Below are positions 28,161-36,967 of a stretch of 64,000 bases of DNA, piece after piece; position 1 is the stretch's first letter; each line of letters starts with the position of its first letter. Below the pieces are notes generated by a model, which was given only the letters and a program-made list of their open reading frames with translations, did not search any database and was not told the DNA's origin. This DNA comes from JACVRW01 sp963764665 (GTDB lineage Bacteria > Actinomycetota > Thermoleophilia > Solirubrobacterales > Thermoleophilaceae): contig CAVXTL010000008.1 of the NCBI GenBank assembly GCA_963764665.1, positions 62,001 to 126,000 of the forward strand. The letters are read 5' to 3'. The position numbers were made by a program, and so were the translations under genes.

Positions 28161-29852
28161 TCACCTGCCTAGCGCCTGTCCGAGCACGAGCCGCGCCGCC
28201 GGCGCGGCGGTCCCACCGCCGGTCCCCGCGCGGACGAACATCACGGCCACCGCTATCCGCGGGCGCCGCGCCGGCGCGTAGGCCGTGAACCAGGCGTCCG
28301 TGTTCGAGCCGTCGTCCGGCGGCGGCTGCTCGTCGGCCTGCGGACCGCGGGTGTCCTCGAGCTCCGCCGTTCCGGTCTTGCCGGCCACCGCCACACCGGG
28401 GATCGCCGCCGCCGTGCCAGTGCCATAGTCGACCACGCCGCGCATGAGGCTCCCGAGCGTGCGCGCCACCCGGCGGGAGGTCACGCGCACCCTCATCGGC
28501 GCTCGTCCCGCCTCGAGGCGCGGCTCGAAGCGGACCCCGCCGGACCCCACCGTCTGCGCCACCGAGGCCAGCCGCAGCGGAGTGGCCAGGACCTTTCCCT
28601 GGCCGATGGCCGTGGACCCCACCTCGAGCGGACTCACGATCTCCTCGGCCTGCGGGATGGTGCTGGGCGCCTCTCCCAGCACCGACGGGGGAGCGTTCCA
28701 CCCATAGCGCAGCGCGGCATCCACGATCCGCCGGGAGCCGATCTTCACGCCCAGCGGCGCGAACACCGAATTGCAGGAGTGGGCGAAGCTGTCGCGGAAG
28801 CTCCCGCCGCAGAACTCTCCGTTGGCGTTCTCGAGCTCCACGCCGTCGATCAACGCGGCGGTCTGGACCGGGAACATCGTCCGCGGCCGGACGGCCCGCG
28901 CCTCCAGCGCCGCGGTGGCCGTGACGATCTTGAACGTGGATCCGGGCGGCTGCGGGGCCGAGAAGGCGATGCCGGCCAGGGCGCGGATCTCGCCGGTTCG
29001 CGAGTCCAGCGCCGCGATGCCGCCGAGGCGTCCCGCGAGCGCGGCCACGGCAGCCTCCTGCAGGTCCGTGTCGATCGTCGTCCGGACCGCGGTCGCCCTG
29101 CGAGGCTCGGCTGCCTGGACCACGCGGCCACCGGCCATCAGCTCGCCACCCGGAATGCCCGCCAGGCGGCCCTCGAAGGCGCGTTCGAGGCCGTTCTGCC
29201 CCACGGGCCAGTCGCGCGGGAAGCCGCGGGCGTAGAGCCCGGCGCGGTCGGCGGCGCGCGTGGCCGGCGCGAGGATGCCCGCCACCGACGCCGCCAGGCC
29301 CCCGAGTGGCGAGCTGCGGGCCTCGGCGCCGCCTTCGGCCAGCACCTCGCCGTCGCGCGCCAGCAGCGGCGCCCGCACCGGCGGGACGCTGCGCCTCGAC
29401 AGGCGCGCCCCCGCGGGCAGGCCCGGGAAAGTGAGGCTCGGGTCCCAGGCCACGCGCTCGTCGCGCACCGGCACCAGGAGCCGCGCTCGGATCGGCCCGA
29501 AGACCCGGGTGTGCAGCGCCACGGGAACCTCCACGGAGCCGTCGCGCTCGCCCTCGGGTTCGCCGGCGGCCACCCGGACGATCGTGGCCGTGGCGGCCGA
29601 CCGCGCATATGCCCGCCGGAACGCCGGCAGCGAATACGACGCGCGTGAACGCTCGTCGAGCAGGGCGTACATGGCGCGGAGATCGAAGCGCTGCCAGGCG
29701 CGGGTGTACTCCTCGGCGGTGCGCTCCGATGTGGAAGGGGCGCCGGAGCCGACCATGACCCCGGCCACCAGTGCGAGCACGGCCAGCACCCCGACGGCGG
29801 GCAGGGCACGAAAGATCAGGCGCCTGCGGCGCTCGGGACCAAGCTCTCTCAC
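28161..29852 (-). CDS. Penicillin-binding protein (class B transpeptidase, MecA_N-type)
   Basis: About 563 residues. Short cytoplasmic part, one transmembrane helix (LIFRALPAVGVLAVLALVAGVMV), an NTF2-like MecA_N domain (SERTAEEYTRAWQRFD...), then a transpeptidase domain. Catalytic motifs: SxxK in PPGSTFKIVTA, SxN in AHSCNSVFA, KTG in AGKTGTAEL. Cross-links peptidoglycan outside the membrane. GTG 29852 (MRELGPERRRR) puts the helix directly after a basic N-terminus and has a TAGGAT box upstream; GTG 29912 would add 20 residues and leave no room for the divergent promoter. Paired with a MarP-type protease gene. Confidence 0.88.
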   Translation of the reverse strand: MRELGPERRRRLIFRALPAVGVLAVLALVAGVMVGSGAPSTSERTAEEYTRAWQRFDLRAMYALLDERSRASYSLPAFRRAYARSAATATIVRVAAGEPEGERDGSVEVPVALHTRVFGPIRARLLVPVRDERVAWDPSLTFPGLPAGARLSRRSVPPVRAPLLARDGEVLAEGGAEARSSPLGGLAASVAGILAPATRAADRAGLYARGFPRDWPVGQNGLERAFEGRLAGIPGGELMAGGRVVQAAEPRRATAVRTTIDTDLQEAAVAALAGRLGGIAALDSRTGEIRALAGIAFSAPQPPGSTFKIVTATAALEARAVRPRTMFPVQTAALIDGVELENANGEFCGGSFRDSFAHSCNSVFAPLGVKIGSRRIVDAALRYGWNAPPSVLGEAPSTIPQAEEIVSPLEVGSTAIGQGKVLATPLRLASVAQTVGSGGVRFEPRLEAGRAPMRVRVTSRRVARTLGSLMRGVVDYGTGTAAAIPGVAVAGKTGTAELEDTRGPQADEQPPPDDGSNTDAWFTAYAPARRPRIAVAVMFVRAGTGGGTAAPAARLVLGQALGR

Positions 29853-29920
29853 GGGCCAGCGGCCCTCGATCCTAGCCCCAGGAGGGCGCTTCGACCCGGG
29901 CGCTACGCTCACGTCGGCGT

Positions 29921-31069
29921 GTGACCCTGCTCGACTGGATCATCGTCGCGTTCGTAGCGCTCATGGCCGTCTGGGGCTACGCGCAGGGTCTGATCGTGGG
30001 CGCTCTCTCGCTGGCCGGGTTCCTGGGCGGCGCGTTCGCCGGCTCACGGCTCGGGCCGCTGCTGCTGGAGGAGGGCTCCCACTCGCCCTATGCGCCGCTC
30101 TTCGCGCTTGTCGGGGCGCTGATGCTCGGTGGCGTGCTCGCGTCCACGTTCGAGGTGCTGGGGTTCCGGCTGCGTCGCAGGCTCCACGGCGGACTGGGCC
30201 TGATCGACGGTGTGGGCGGGGCGGCGCTCGTGGCCGCGCTGGGACTCGGGGTCGCCTGGATCGGGGGCGCCGTGGCGCTCAACACCCCTGGCGCGCGCGA
30301 GCTGCGCGAGCCGATTCAGCGCTCGGCGATCCTCTCGGAGCTGAACGAGCGGCTGCCCCCGTCCGGCGTGGTGCTGAAGGCGCTCGCGCGCTTCGACGCC
30401 TTCCCGCAGATCGAGGGACCCGATCCGGGAGTGGGCCCGCCCGACTCGAGGATCGCCCGCGACCGCGACGTCGCGCGCGCCGGCCGCAGCGTGGTCAAGG
30501 TGCTGGGCACGGCCTGCGGGCTCGGGGTGCAGGGAAGCGGCTGGCTGGCGGGCGATGGCCTGGTGGTCACGAACGCCCACGTGGTCGCCGGACAGGACGA
30601 CACCACCGTCGAGCTGCGCGGAGAGGAACCCGCGGTGGACGCCCAGACAGTCCTGTTCGACACGCGCAACGATCTCGCGCTCCTGCGCGTGCCGGATCTG
30701 GCGGACGAGCCGGCGCTCCCGCTCCGCCGCGATGCCCCCCGCGGCACCGGCGCTGCGATCCTCGGCTTCCCCGAGAACGGTCCCTACGACGTGCGCCCGG
30801 CGCGCCTCGGGCAGACCGAGACGGTCCTGACCCAGGACGCGTACGGCCGCGGTCCCGTGCGGCGGGAGATCACGGCGCTGCGCGGGCGGGTGCGCTCCGG
30901 CAACTCCGGCGGGCCGGTGGTGGACGGAGCCGGGCGCGTGCTCACGACGATCTTCGCGGCCAGCATCTCCGACAGCGGCAGATCCGGGTTCGGCGTGTCC
31001 GACCAGGTGGTCAGGGACGCCCTCGGGCGCGCCCGAGGCCCGGTCGACACCGGGCCCTGCGTGCGCTGA
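29921..31069 (+). CDS. MarP-type membrane serine protease (CvpA plus trypsin-like)
   Basis: 382 residues. N-terminal CvpA-like part with four hydrophobic segments (about 1-130), then a chymotrypsin-fold protease (about 185-375). Catalytic His in VVTNAHVVAG, Asp in FDTRNDLALLRV, Ser in RSGNSGGPVVDG. MarP of mycobacteria has this layout and supports acid and oxidative stress survival by processing cell-wall hydrolases (known for that family). Here it lies divergent from a penicillin-binding protein gene, consistent with a wall role. GTG start; TACGCT box 11 nt upstream. Confidence 0.88.
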   Translation: MTLLDWIIVAFVALMAVWGYAQGLIVGALSLAGFLGGAFAGSRLGPLLLEEGSHSPYAPLFALVGALMLGGVLASTFEVLGFRLRRRLHGGLGLIDGVGGAALVAALGLGVAWIGGAVALNTPGARELREPIQRSAILSELNERLPPSGVVLKALARFDAFPQIEGPDPGVGPPDSRIARDRDVARAGRSVVKVLGTACGLGVQGSGWLAGDGLVVTNAHVVAGQDDTTVELRGEEPAVDAQTVLFDTRNDLALLRVPDLADEPALPLRRDAPRGTGAAILGFPENGPYDVRPARLGQTETVLTQDAYGRGPVRREITALRGRVRSGNSGGPVVDGAGRVLTTIFAASISDSGRSGFGVSDQVVRDALGRARGPVDTGPCVR

Positions 31070-31111
31070 GCCTCGGGTTTCGCCCTCCACGCTCGCTAGA
31101 ACTCCATCCTC

Positions 31112-31954
31112 GTGCTCGCCACCACAGCAGCCATGCTCGCCGCCTCCGTGCTCGGCGTGGGCGCTCCACCCGAGCCGCCCGCGGGAAGCCCCCCGGAGCG
31201 CGCGGAGGTGGATCCGAACCCATGCCTGCCGCCGTTCGCCCGGGTGTTCAGGTGCCCCGACCTCGTGATGCGCCGCCCGCACGGCATGTACGTGGAGCAC
31301 AGCGGCGGGCGCACGCTGCTGAGGGCCGGCAACTCGATCGACAACGTAGGGCGCGGGCCGGTCGAGCTGCGCGGCAAGCGGATCGGGCCGCGCTTCATGG
31401 AGGCCAACCAGCGGATCTACACGCGCAAGGGCAAGCGCAGGCGCGTGCTGGTGCGCACCGGCGGCAGGCTCCAGTTCAAGCTCGCGCACCAGGGACTGCA
31501 CTGGTGGAAGTGGTACAACGCCGCGCGCTTCGAGCTCTGGCGCGTGGACGGCCGCGGCCGCCGGACAAAGCGGGTGCGCGTGGGCCCGAAGGTGGCCTAC
31601 TGCCTGCGCGACCTGCGCCGCACCCGGCCGCGGGTGCCGCGCTCGCCCGCCTCCGCCGTCTATCCGGCCTGCGACACGTATCCGGCCCGCAGGGCGGTCA
31701 CCCTGGGCACGTCGCCGGGGTGGTCGGACATCTACCCGCCCACCTATCCCGAGCAGTACATCGAGGTGACCGGGCTGCGCGGGTGCTTCGCCTACGTGCA
31801 CATCGCCGACCCCCGCAACGTGATCTACGAGGCCGGCGAGGACAACAACGAGGCGCAGTCGATCGTGCGCCTGCCGTTCAACTCGGCCACCCGCAGGCTC
31901 GGTTGCCGCGGGCGCGACCGGGGCAAGCCGCTGTATCCGTGGGAGGGGTACTAG
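31112..31954 (+). CDS. Lysyl-oxidase-like secreted protein
   Basis: 280 residues. C-terminal two thirds match the lysyl oxidase domain: AHQGLHWWKWYNAARFELW, YCLRDLRR, YPACDTY, LGTSPGWSDIYPPTYPEQYIE and ADPRNVIYEAGEDNNEAQS. In animal LOX the copper is held by HxHxH; here the aligned stretch is HQGLH, so the middle His is Gly. The fold seems kept but copper oxidase activity is doubtful. The N-terminus is only weakly hydrophobic (MLATTAAMLAASVLGVGA), probably a short signal peptide. Ends before a strong hairpin terminator. Confidence 0.78.
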   Translation: MLATTAAMLAASVLGVGAPPEPPAGSPPERAEVDPNPCLPPFARVFRCPDLVMRRPHGMYVEHSGGRTLLRAGNSIDNVGRGPVELRGKRIGPRFMEANQRIYTRKGKRRRVLVRTGGRLQFKLAHQGLHWWKWYNAARFELWRVDGRGRRTKRVRVGPKVAYCLRDLRRTRPRVPRSPASAVYPACDTYPARRAVTLGTSPGWSDIYPPTYPEQYIEVTGLRGCFAYVHIADPRNVIYEAGEDNNEAQSIVRLPFNSATRRLGCRGRDRGKPLYPWEGY

Positions 31955-31965
31955 GGCTCGTTCCG

Positions 31966-32008
31966 GTCACTGTGTCATCCAGGTGTCGTATAGCGACACC
32001 AAAGTGAC
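31966..32008. terminator. Bidirectional hairpin between LOX-like and oxidase genes
   Basis: Inner perfect stem GGTGTCG (31982-31988) / CGACACC (31994-32000) with loop TATAG; outer pairing GTCACT (31966-31971) / AGTGAC (32003-32008). Lies between convergent genes. The centre CG-TATAG-CG resembles the CG-GATAG-CG centre of the hairpin at 10807. Confidence 0.6.
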
Positions 32009-32039
32009 GCAGTGGCGGGGCTGGGACGCTCGAGCCGGC

Positions 32040-33452
32040 TCAGCGCGCCAGGTGCATCCCCAGCGCCCGTGGCGCCGCGCAGACCGCGCGCGTGATCGGG
32101 CCGGGGCGGCCGCCTTCCTCCTCGATCCGCTCGCACCGGACGAGCGCCGAGCGCACCAGCGATCCGCCCAGCCATGCGAACGGCTCCGGGGGCACCCAGG
32201 CGCCGGCGTCGGCGTTGACGATCGGAAGGCGCGTGACCTCGTCGGAGCTGCCCGCGGCCAGGGCCGCCAGGGTCCGGCCCGCGAGGTGCGACGGCCCGAC
32301 CCCGTTGCCGGTGTAGCCGAACGCGTAGTGCACCGGCGCGCCGGGCAGGCTGCCGATCTGGGGGATGTGGCTCGGAGACACGTCCACCGGCCCGCCCCAC
32401 GCATGCGTGATCCGCTTGCCTTCGAGCGAGGGGAAGATCCGCAGCAGCGAGCGCAGCGCCTCCGCGGCCACCTCCTCGTCCACCTCGGTCCGCCCGTGCA
32501 CCCGCCCGCCGAATGCGAGCCGCCCGCCGCCCCAGCCGAACACGATGCGCCTGTCCCGCGTGGTCCGGAAGTAGTGCACGAGGGTGCGGCCGTCCGTGAT
32601 GCACTCGCCCCCCGTCCAGCCGAGCTCGTCGAGCACGTCCGGCACCGGCTCCGTCAGGACTATGTGCGAGGAGGTGACCGAGATCCGTGAGCGCAGCGCC
32701 CGCACGCTGCGAGCGGCCGGGCCTACGGCCAGCACCGCGGCGCCGGCCGTGACCGATCCGCCGTCGGTCTCCACCCGCACGCCGTCCTCGTGGCGACCCG
32801 TGGGCAGCGAGCGGACCCGGGAGCGCTCGTACACGAGCGCGCCGCGATCGATCAGCCGCGCCCGGAGCCCGAGCGCGAGCCGGGCTGGGTGGAGCGTGGC
32901 GAAGTCGGGAACCATCACGCCGCCGCGGAACACCGGCGAGTCGCAGCGAGCGCGCACGCTCGCCTGGTCGAGCGGGACCACCCGGTCGGGAACCCCCAGC
33001 GCCGAGGCGGCGTCCGCGGCCGCCCTGCCCACGTCGTCGAAGCCGGGGGCGGTGGACACGCACATGTATCCCGACTGGTCGAACCAGGCGTCCACGTCGT
33101 TGGCGCGGCACCAGTCGCCGATCGCGCCCACGGTGGCGCTCGAGGCGTCGAGCAGCTCGAGCGCCGCGGCGTCGCCGAAGCGATCGCGCAGGTTCGGCGC
33201 GCTGAGCCACAGCGACTCGCAGAACCCTCCGTTGCGCCCGCTGGGGCCGTGGCCGCAGACGTCCCCCTCGAGCAGCGCCACGCGCGCTCCCGGGTCGGCC
33301 TCGAGCAGGTGCCACGCGGTCCAGAGGCCGGTGAAGCCCCCGCCGATCACCACCACATCGGCGTTTACATCGCCCTTCAGAGCCGCTCTGGGAGTGGGCT
33401 CACCCGCCTCCTCGAGCCACCAGCCACCGGCGGTGTGCCGCTCGATCCGCAT
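32040..33452 (-). CDS. FAD-dependent oxidoreductase (DAO family)
   Basis: 470 residues. FAD-binding Rossmann motif DVVVIGGGFTGLWTAWHLLE (about 33-52), GHGPSGRNGGFCESLW as in PuuB and glycine-oxidase-like enzymes, and the C-terminal FGYTGNGVGPSHLAGR that closes the flavin site. Oxidises an amine or amino acid, making peroxide and an imine product; the RNGGF motif favours gamma-glutamylputrescine oxidase-like proteins. No polyamine genes are nearby, so the substrate stays open. Confidence 0.88.
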   Translation of the reverse strand: MRIERHTAGGWWLEEAGEPTPRAALKGDVNADVVVIGGGFTGLWTAWHLLEADPGARVALLEGDVCGHGPSGRNGGFCESLWLSAPNLRDRFGDAAALELLDASSATVGAIGDWCRANDVDAWFDQSGYMCVSTAPGFDDVGRAAADAASALGVPDRVVPLDQASVRARCDSPVFRGGVMVPDFATLHPARLALGLRARLIDRGALVYERSRVRSLPTGRHEDGVRVETDGGSVTAGAAVLAVGPAARSVRALRSRISVTSSHIVLTEPVPDVLDELGWTGGECITDGRTLVHYFRTTRDRRIVFGWGGGRLAFGGRVHGRTEVDEEVAAEALRSLLRIFPSLEGKRITHAWGGPVDVSPSHIPQIGSLPGAPVHYAFGYTGNGVGPSHLAGRTLAALAAGSSDEVTRLPIVNADAGAWVPPEPFAWLGGSLVRSALVRCERIEEEGGRPGPITRAVCAAPRALGMHLAR

Positions 33453-33482
33453 ACCTGATGTCTATCTTGATGGACGACTCCC

Positions 33483-35801
33483 ATGGCCCAAACACTCGTA
33501 ATAGCCGAGAAGCCGTCCGTGGCCCGCGACCTCGCCGCGGCGCTTCCGGGCTCCTTTACACAGGCGAAGGACAAGACCCATCTGGTGGGTGACGACTTCG
33601 TGATCACGTGGGCCGTGGGCCATCTCGTGGGGCTCGCGGAGCCGGACGCGTACGACCCGAAGCTGCGCAAGTGGCGCTACGCGGACCTGCCGATCGTGCC
33701 CGAGAAGTTCAAGCTCGTGCCGCTCGACGACCGGGCCGCCAAGCAGCTCAAGGCGATTCACAAGCTGATGAAGGACCCCGAGATCGAGCGCATCGTGAAC
33801 GCCTGCGACGCCGGTCGCGAGGGCGAGCTGATCTTCGCCTACGTGTTCGACACCGCAGGGGTGGACAAGCCGGTCCAACGGCTGTGGCTGTCGTCGATGA
33901 CCAAGCGCGCCATCACCGAGGCCTTCGAGACCCTGCGGCCGGGCGAGGAGATGAAGCCGCTCGAGGACGCGGCCCGCTCACGCTCCGAGGCGGACTGGCT
34001 CGTGGGAATGAACTCCACGCGCGCGGCTTCCATCCGGCTGCGGGCCGCCTTCGACGGCGCGGTGTCGCTCGGGCGGGTGCAGACGCCCACGCTGACCCTC
34101 GTGGCCAAGCGCGAGGAGGAGATCCGCGCCTTCAAGCCGGAGCCCTACTGGCTCGTGGAGGCCCACTTCGAGGCCAAGGGCGAGCGCCGCTACGTCGGCC
34201 GCTACCTCGGCGGGCGGCGGCTCCCGAACGAGGACGAGGCCACCGCCGTGGTCACCGCCGTCGAGGGCAACCAGGGCGAGATCACGAAGCTCGAGAAGAA
34301 GGAGGAGGTCGAGCAGCCCCAGATCCTGTACGACCTCACCTCGCTCCAGCGCCACGCCAACAACATGTACGGCTTCTCGGCGCGGCGCACGCTCTCCGCG
34401 GCCCAGCGCCTGTACGAGGAGCACAAGGCGCTCACCTACCCGCGTACGAACTCGCGCTTCCTGACGGGCGACATGGTGCCCGAGATCAAGCCGACCGCCG
34501 AGCTGGTGGGGCACAACCCCCAGTACAAGAAGGGCGCCGACTACGTGATCGGGCTGGACCAGCTTCCGCTGCAGCGAGTGGTCAACGACAAGAAGGTGCA
34601 GGACCACCACGCGATCATCCCCACGCGCTCCGAGCACGACCTGAGCAAGATGGGCCAGGACGAGCTTAAGGTCTACGACATGGTGGCCAAGCGCTTCCTC
34701 TCGGTCTTCCATCCCGAGGCCAAGTTCGAGCGCACGCGGGTGGAGACCACGGTCGTCGATCACGTGTTCCGCACCAGCGGGCGCCGCCTGGTCGAGCCGG
34801 GCTGGAAGGCCGTGTACGGCAGCGAGGCCGAGCCCGAGGTGGGCGAGGACGACTCGGGCGGGGACCAGCTCCTGCCCAAGCTGGACCAGGGCGAGACGGT
34901 CGACACCAGCTCCGTGGAGTCGATCCGCAAGGAGACCCAGCCCCCGCGCAGGTACACGGACGCCTCGCTGCTCGGGGCGATGGAGACTGCCGGCAAGGAA
35001 GCCGAGGACGCCGAGGTGCGCGAGGCGATGAAGGACGCCGGGATCGGCACCCCCGCCACCCGCGCAGCCATCATCGAGCGTCTCGTCACGGTCGGGTACC
35101 TCGAGCGCGAGGGCCGGTCGCTCGTGGCCACCGAGAAGGCGATCCAGGTCGTTCGCCTGCTCGGCGAGCACCAGCTCACATCCCCGGAGCTCACCGGCAG
35201 CTGGGAGCGGCGGCTGCGCCTGATCGAGCAGGGCGAGGACACCCGGCCCGCGTTCATGAAGGACATCGCCGCCTTCACCACCGAGACCGTGCAGGAGCTG
35301 GACAAGCTGAAGGGCGTGAAGATCGAGCGCGCCAAGCTCGGTCCCTGCCCGATCTGCGGCCGCGAGATCACCGAGAACCGCAAGGGCTTCTCCTGCTGGT
35401 CGCGGGAGGACCCGGGCTGCGGGTTCGTGATTTGGAAGAAGAAGGCGGGCAAGAACCTTCCGGTCGCCATCGGCAAGGAGCTGATCGAGAGCCTGCGCGC
35501 CTCCCGCGAGCGCGGCGAGGACCCGGGAATGGGACGGACCGAGAAGCCGGTCACCGGCTTCCGCAGCCGCGCCGGGCGCACCTTCCGCGCCAAGCTCAGG
35601 CTCGAGCAGGTGGAGGAGGGCAAGTGGCGCGTGGAGTTCGACGAGGACTGGGCCAAGGAGCCTCCCAAGGGCGAGGCCGAGGAGGAGCGCGCGGAGGCCG
35701 AGGCCGCGGGCAAGGACAACGGCGCCATGCCGCCGGCTGAGATCGCCGCGGCAGCGGCCACGGCGGCCAGCGCCGAGCAGGACCCCGCCAAAAGCGCCTG
35801 A
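33483..35801 (+). CDS. topB: Type IA DNA topoisomerase (TopB / topoisomerase III-like)
   Basis: 772 residues. Toprim domain starts LVIAEKPSVARDLAAALPG (TopB-like) and keeps the acidic metal site NACDAGREGELI; the active-site Tyr is in ALTYPRTNSRFL (about residue 320). A C-terminal zinc ribbon follows (CPICGREITENRKGFSCW...GCGF), then a TopC/repeat-type domain and a long Ala/Glu tail. Relaxes or decatenates DNA by passing a single strand. TopB-like start and lack of multiple zinc fingers separate it from housekeeping TopA. Confidence 0.88.
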   Translation: MAQTLVIAEKPSVARDLAAALPGSFTQAKDKTHLVGDDFVITWAVGHLVGLAEPDAYDPKLRKWRYADLPIVPEKFKLVPLDDRAAKQLKAIHKLMKDPEIERIVNACDAGREGELIFAYVFDTAGVDKPVQRLWLSSMTKRAITEAFETLRPGEEMKPLEDAARSRSEADWLVGMNSTRAASIRLRAAFDGAVSLGRVQTPTLTLVAKREEEIRAFKPEPYWLVEAHFEAKGERRYVGRYLGGRRLPNEDEATAVVTAVEGNQGEITKLEKKEEVEQPQILYDLTSLQRHANNMYGFSARRTLSAAQRLYEEHKALTYPRTNSRFLTGDMVPEIKPTAELVGHNPQYKKGADYVIGLDQLPLQRVVNDKKVQDHHAIIPTRSEHDLSKMGQDELKVYDMVAKRFLSVFHPEAKFERTRVETTVVDHVFRTSGRRLVEPGWKAVYGSEAEPEVGEDDSGGDQLLPKLDQGETVDTSSVESIRKETQPPRRYTDASLLGAMETAGKEAEDAEVREAMKDAGIGTPATRAAIIERLVTVGYLEREGRSLVATEKAIQVVRLLGEHQLTSPELTGSWERRLRLIEQGEDTRPAFMKDIAAFTTETVQELDKLKGVKIERAKLGPCPICGREITENRKGFSCWSREDPGCGFVIWKKKAGKNLPVAIGKELIESLRASRERGEDPGMGRTEKPVTGFRSRAGRTFRAKLRLEQVEEGKWRVEFDEDWAKEPPKGEAEEERAEAEAAGKDNGAMPPAEIAAAAATAASAEQDPAKSA

Positions 35802-35818
35802 GAACATCGCGGCGCAGC

Positions 35819-35833
35819 CGGCCGAGCCGGCCG
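35819..35833. terminator. GC hairpin between topoisomerase and phosphoesterase genes
   Basis: GCCGGC-CGA-GCCGGC, 6-bp stem with 3-nt loop, midway between two convergent stop codons. Short but well placed as a shared terminator. Confidence 0.4.
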
Positions 35834-35845
35834 CTTGCGCAAAGA

Positions 35846-36931
35846 TCAGACGGCGGGCGCCGGGAGGGTCATCCCCTCCAGGACGTTCTCGATCCGCGGC
35901 GGGCCCGCGTCGTCGAGCCTGATGACGGTTCCGGGCCAGTAGGGGCCCGGATGCGCCGGCGGTCCCACGAACGCCGGCTCGTGGCACCAGCTCCCGCTGT
36001 TCCAGAGGCGGGTGCCCGTGGCGGTGGTCCACTCGCTCTCGTCGTCACCGGGCAGCGGTCCCGGGCGATGCGTGTGGCCGAAGATCACGTGCGCGGCGTC
36101 GGGCACGAGGCCCTCGGCCACCCGCCGCATGGCGGCGAGCCCGCCGCTGCGCAGGTCCTCGCCGGAGATGCCGGGCTCCAGTGGGCCCACGCCCAGGCGG
36201 TTCAGCGCCGCCACGGCGCCGGGGATCGCGGCGCGCGTGATCAACAGCGAACCCACGCGGCTGCGGCCGTTGGCTCGCCGCCAGACGCTGCGCGACAGCG
36301 AGCCGCTCCGCCTGAGCGCCGGACCGGACATGGCCTCGGCCAGGCCGGTGAAGAAGGCGTACATGGGCCCGAGCGCGGCCTCGTACTCGGCCGCCGAGCG
36401 CAGGTCCTGGCCGCGGCCGGTCACGCGCGCCATGACTGACGCGATCACGGCCTCGATCCGCGGGACCGTGAGCGGCAGGTCGAGATAGTGGCCATGGGTC
36501 GCGTAGACGTCCGGCCGCAGCCGCAGGCCCGGGTAGGCCACGCTGACCGTCGTGCGGGGCATGTACGCCGAGAGCCGCCCGATCGCGCCGTCCCCGGGGT
36601 GCACGGCCCACTCCTCCGAGGTGGCCAGGTCGCGCCCCTCCACACGCAGCCGGTCGAGCCAGGGGCCCGCCAGGGCGTGGTCGTGATTGCCGGGCACGAA
36701 CGTGACCCGCCGGTCCGCCGTGGCGTCGCCCAGGCTCTCGAAGAGCGGGCGGGCAAGCTCGATCAGGTCGGCCACGCGGCGCTCGCGCAGCTCGAGGAGG
36801 TCCCCGAGCAGAACCACGTGGTCGGCTCCGGCCACGGCCTCGACCAGCCGCTCGCGCACGGCGGGCAGCCGCGCCACGTCGGTCCCGCTGAGGAGCCCGA
36901 GGTGGAGGTCAGAGACCACGGCGACGTTCAC
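35846..36931 (-). CDS. Calcineurin-like metallophosphoesterase
   Basis: About 361 residues from GTG 36931. The five metal-binding blocks are present: VVSDLHLG, LLGDLLEL, VPGNHDHAL, ATHGHYLD and IFGHTHRPG, plus the final GSWCHEPAFVG. Binds two metal ions (often Mn/Fe) and hydrolyses a phosphoester; substrate unknown (UDP-diacylglucosamine hydrolase and nucleases share the fold). The open frame extends to 37048 but the extra 39 residues overlap the divergent gene and precede the first strand. Confidence 0.88.
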   Translation of the reverse strand: MNVAVVSDLHLGLLSGTDVARLPAVRERLVEAVAGADHVVLLGDLLELRERRVADLIELARPLFESLGDATADRRVTFVPGNHDHALAGPWLDRLRVEGRDLATSEEWAVHPGDGAIGRLSAYMPRTTVSVAYPGLRLRPDVYATHGHYLDLPLTVPRIEAVIASVMARVTGRGQDLRSAAEYEAALGPMYAFFTGLAEAMSGPALRRSGSLSRSVWRRANGRSRVGSLLITRAAIPGAVAALNRLGVGPLEPGISGEDLRSGGLAAMRRVAEGLVPDAAHVIFGHTHRPGPLPGDDESEWTTATGTRLWNSGSWCHEPAFVGPPAHPGPYWPGTVIRLDDAGPPRIENVLEGMTLPAPAV

Positions 36932-36941
36932 GGCCGTGATG

Positions 36942-36964
36942 GTGTCAGTCCCACTAGTGTCAGT
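36942..36964. promoter_or_regulatory. Divergent promoters with repeated GTGTCAGT boxes
   Basis: GTGTCAGT occurs twice (36942-36949 and 36957-36964), 15 bp apart centre to centre, around the palindrome CACTAGTG (36952-36959). On the plus strand TAGTGT (36955-36960) is 7 nt before GTG 36968. Repeats overlapping a -10 box suggest an operator; the regulator is unknown. Confidence 0.35.
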
Positions 36965-36967
36965 GGC

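Noticed and set aside
33978..36032. 684-residue open frame on the minus strand
   Set aside because: Antisense to topB; the plus strand has an intact topoisomerase.
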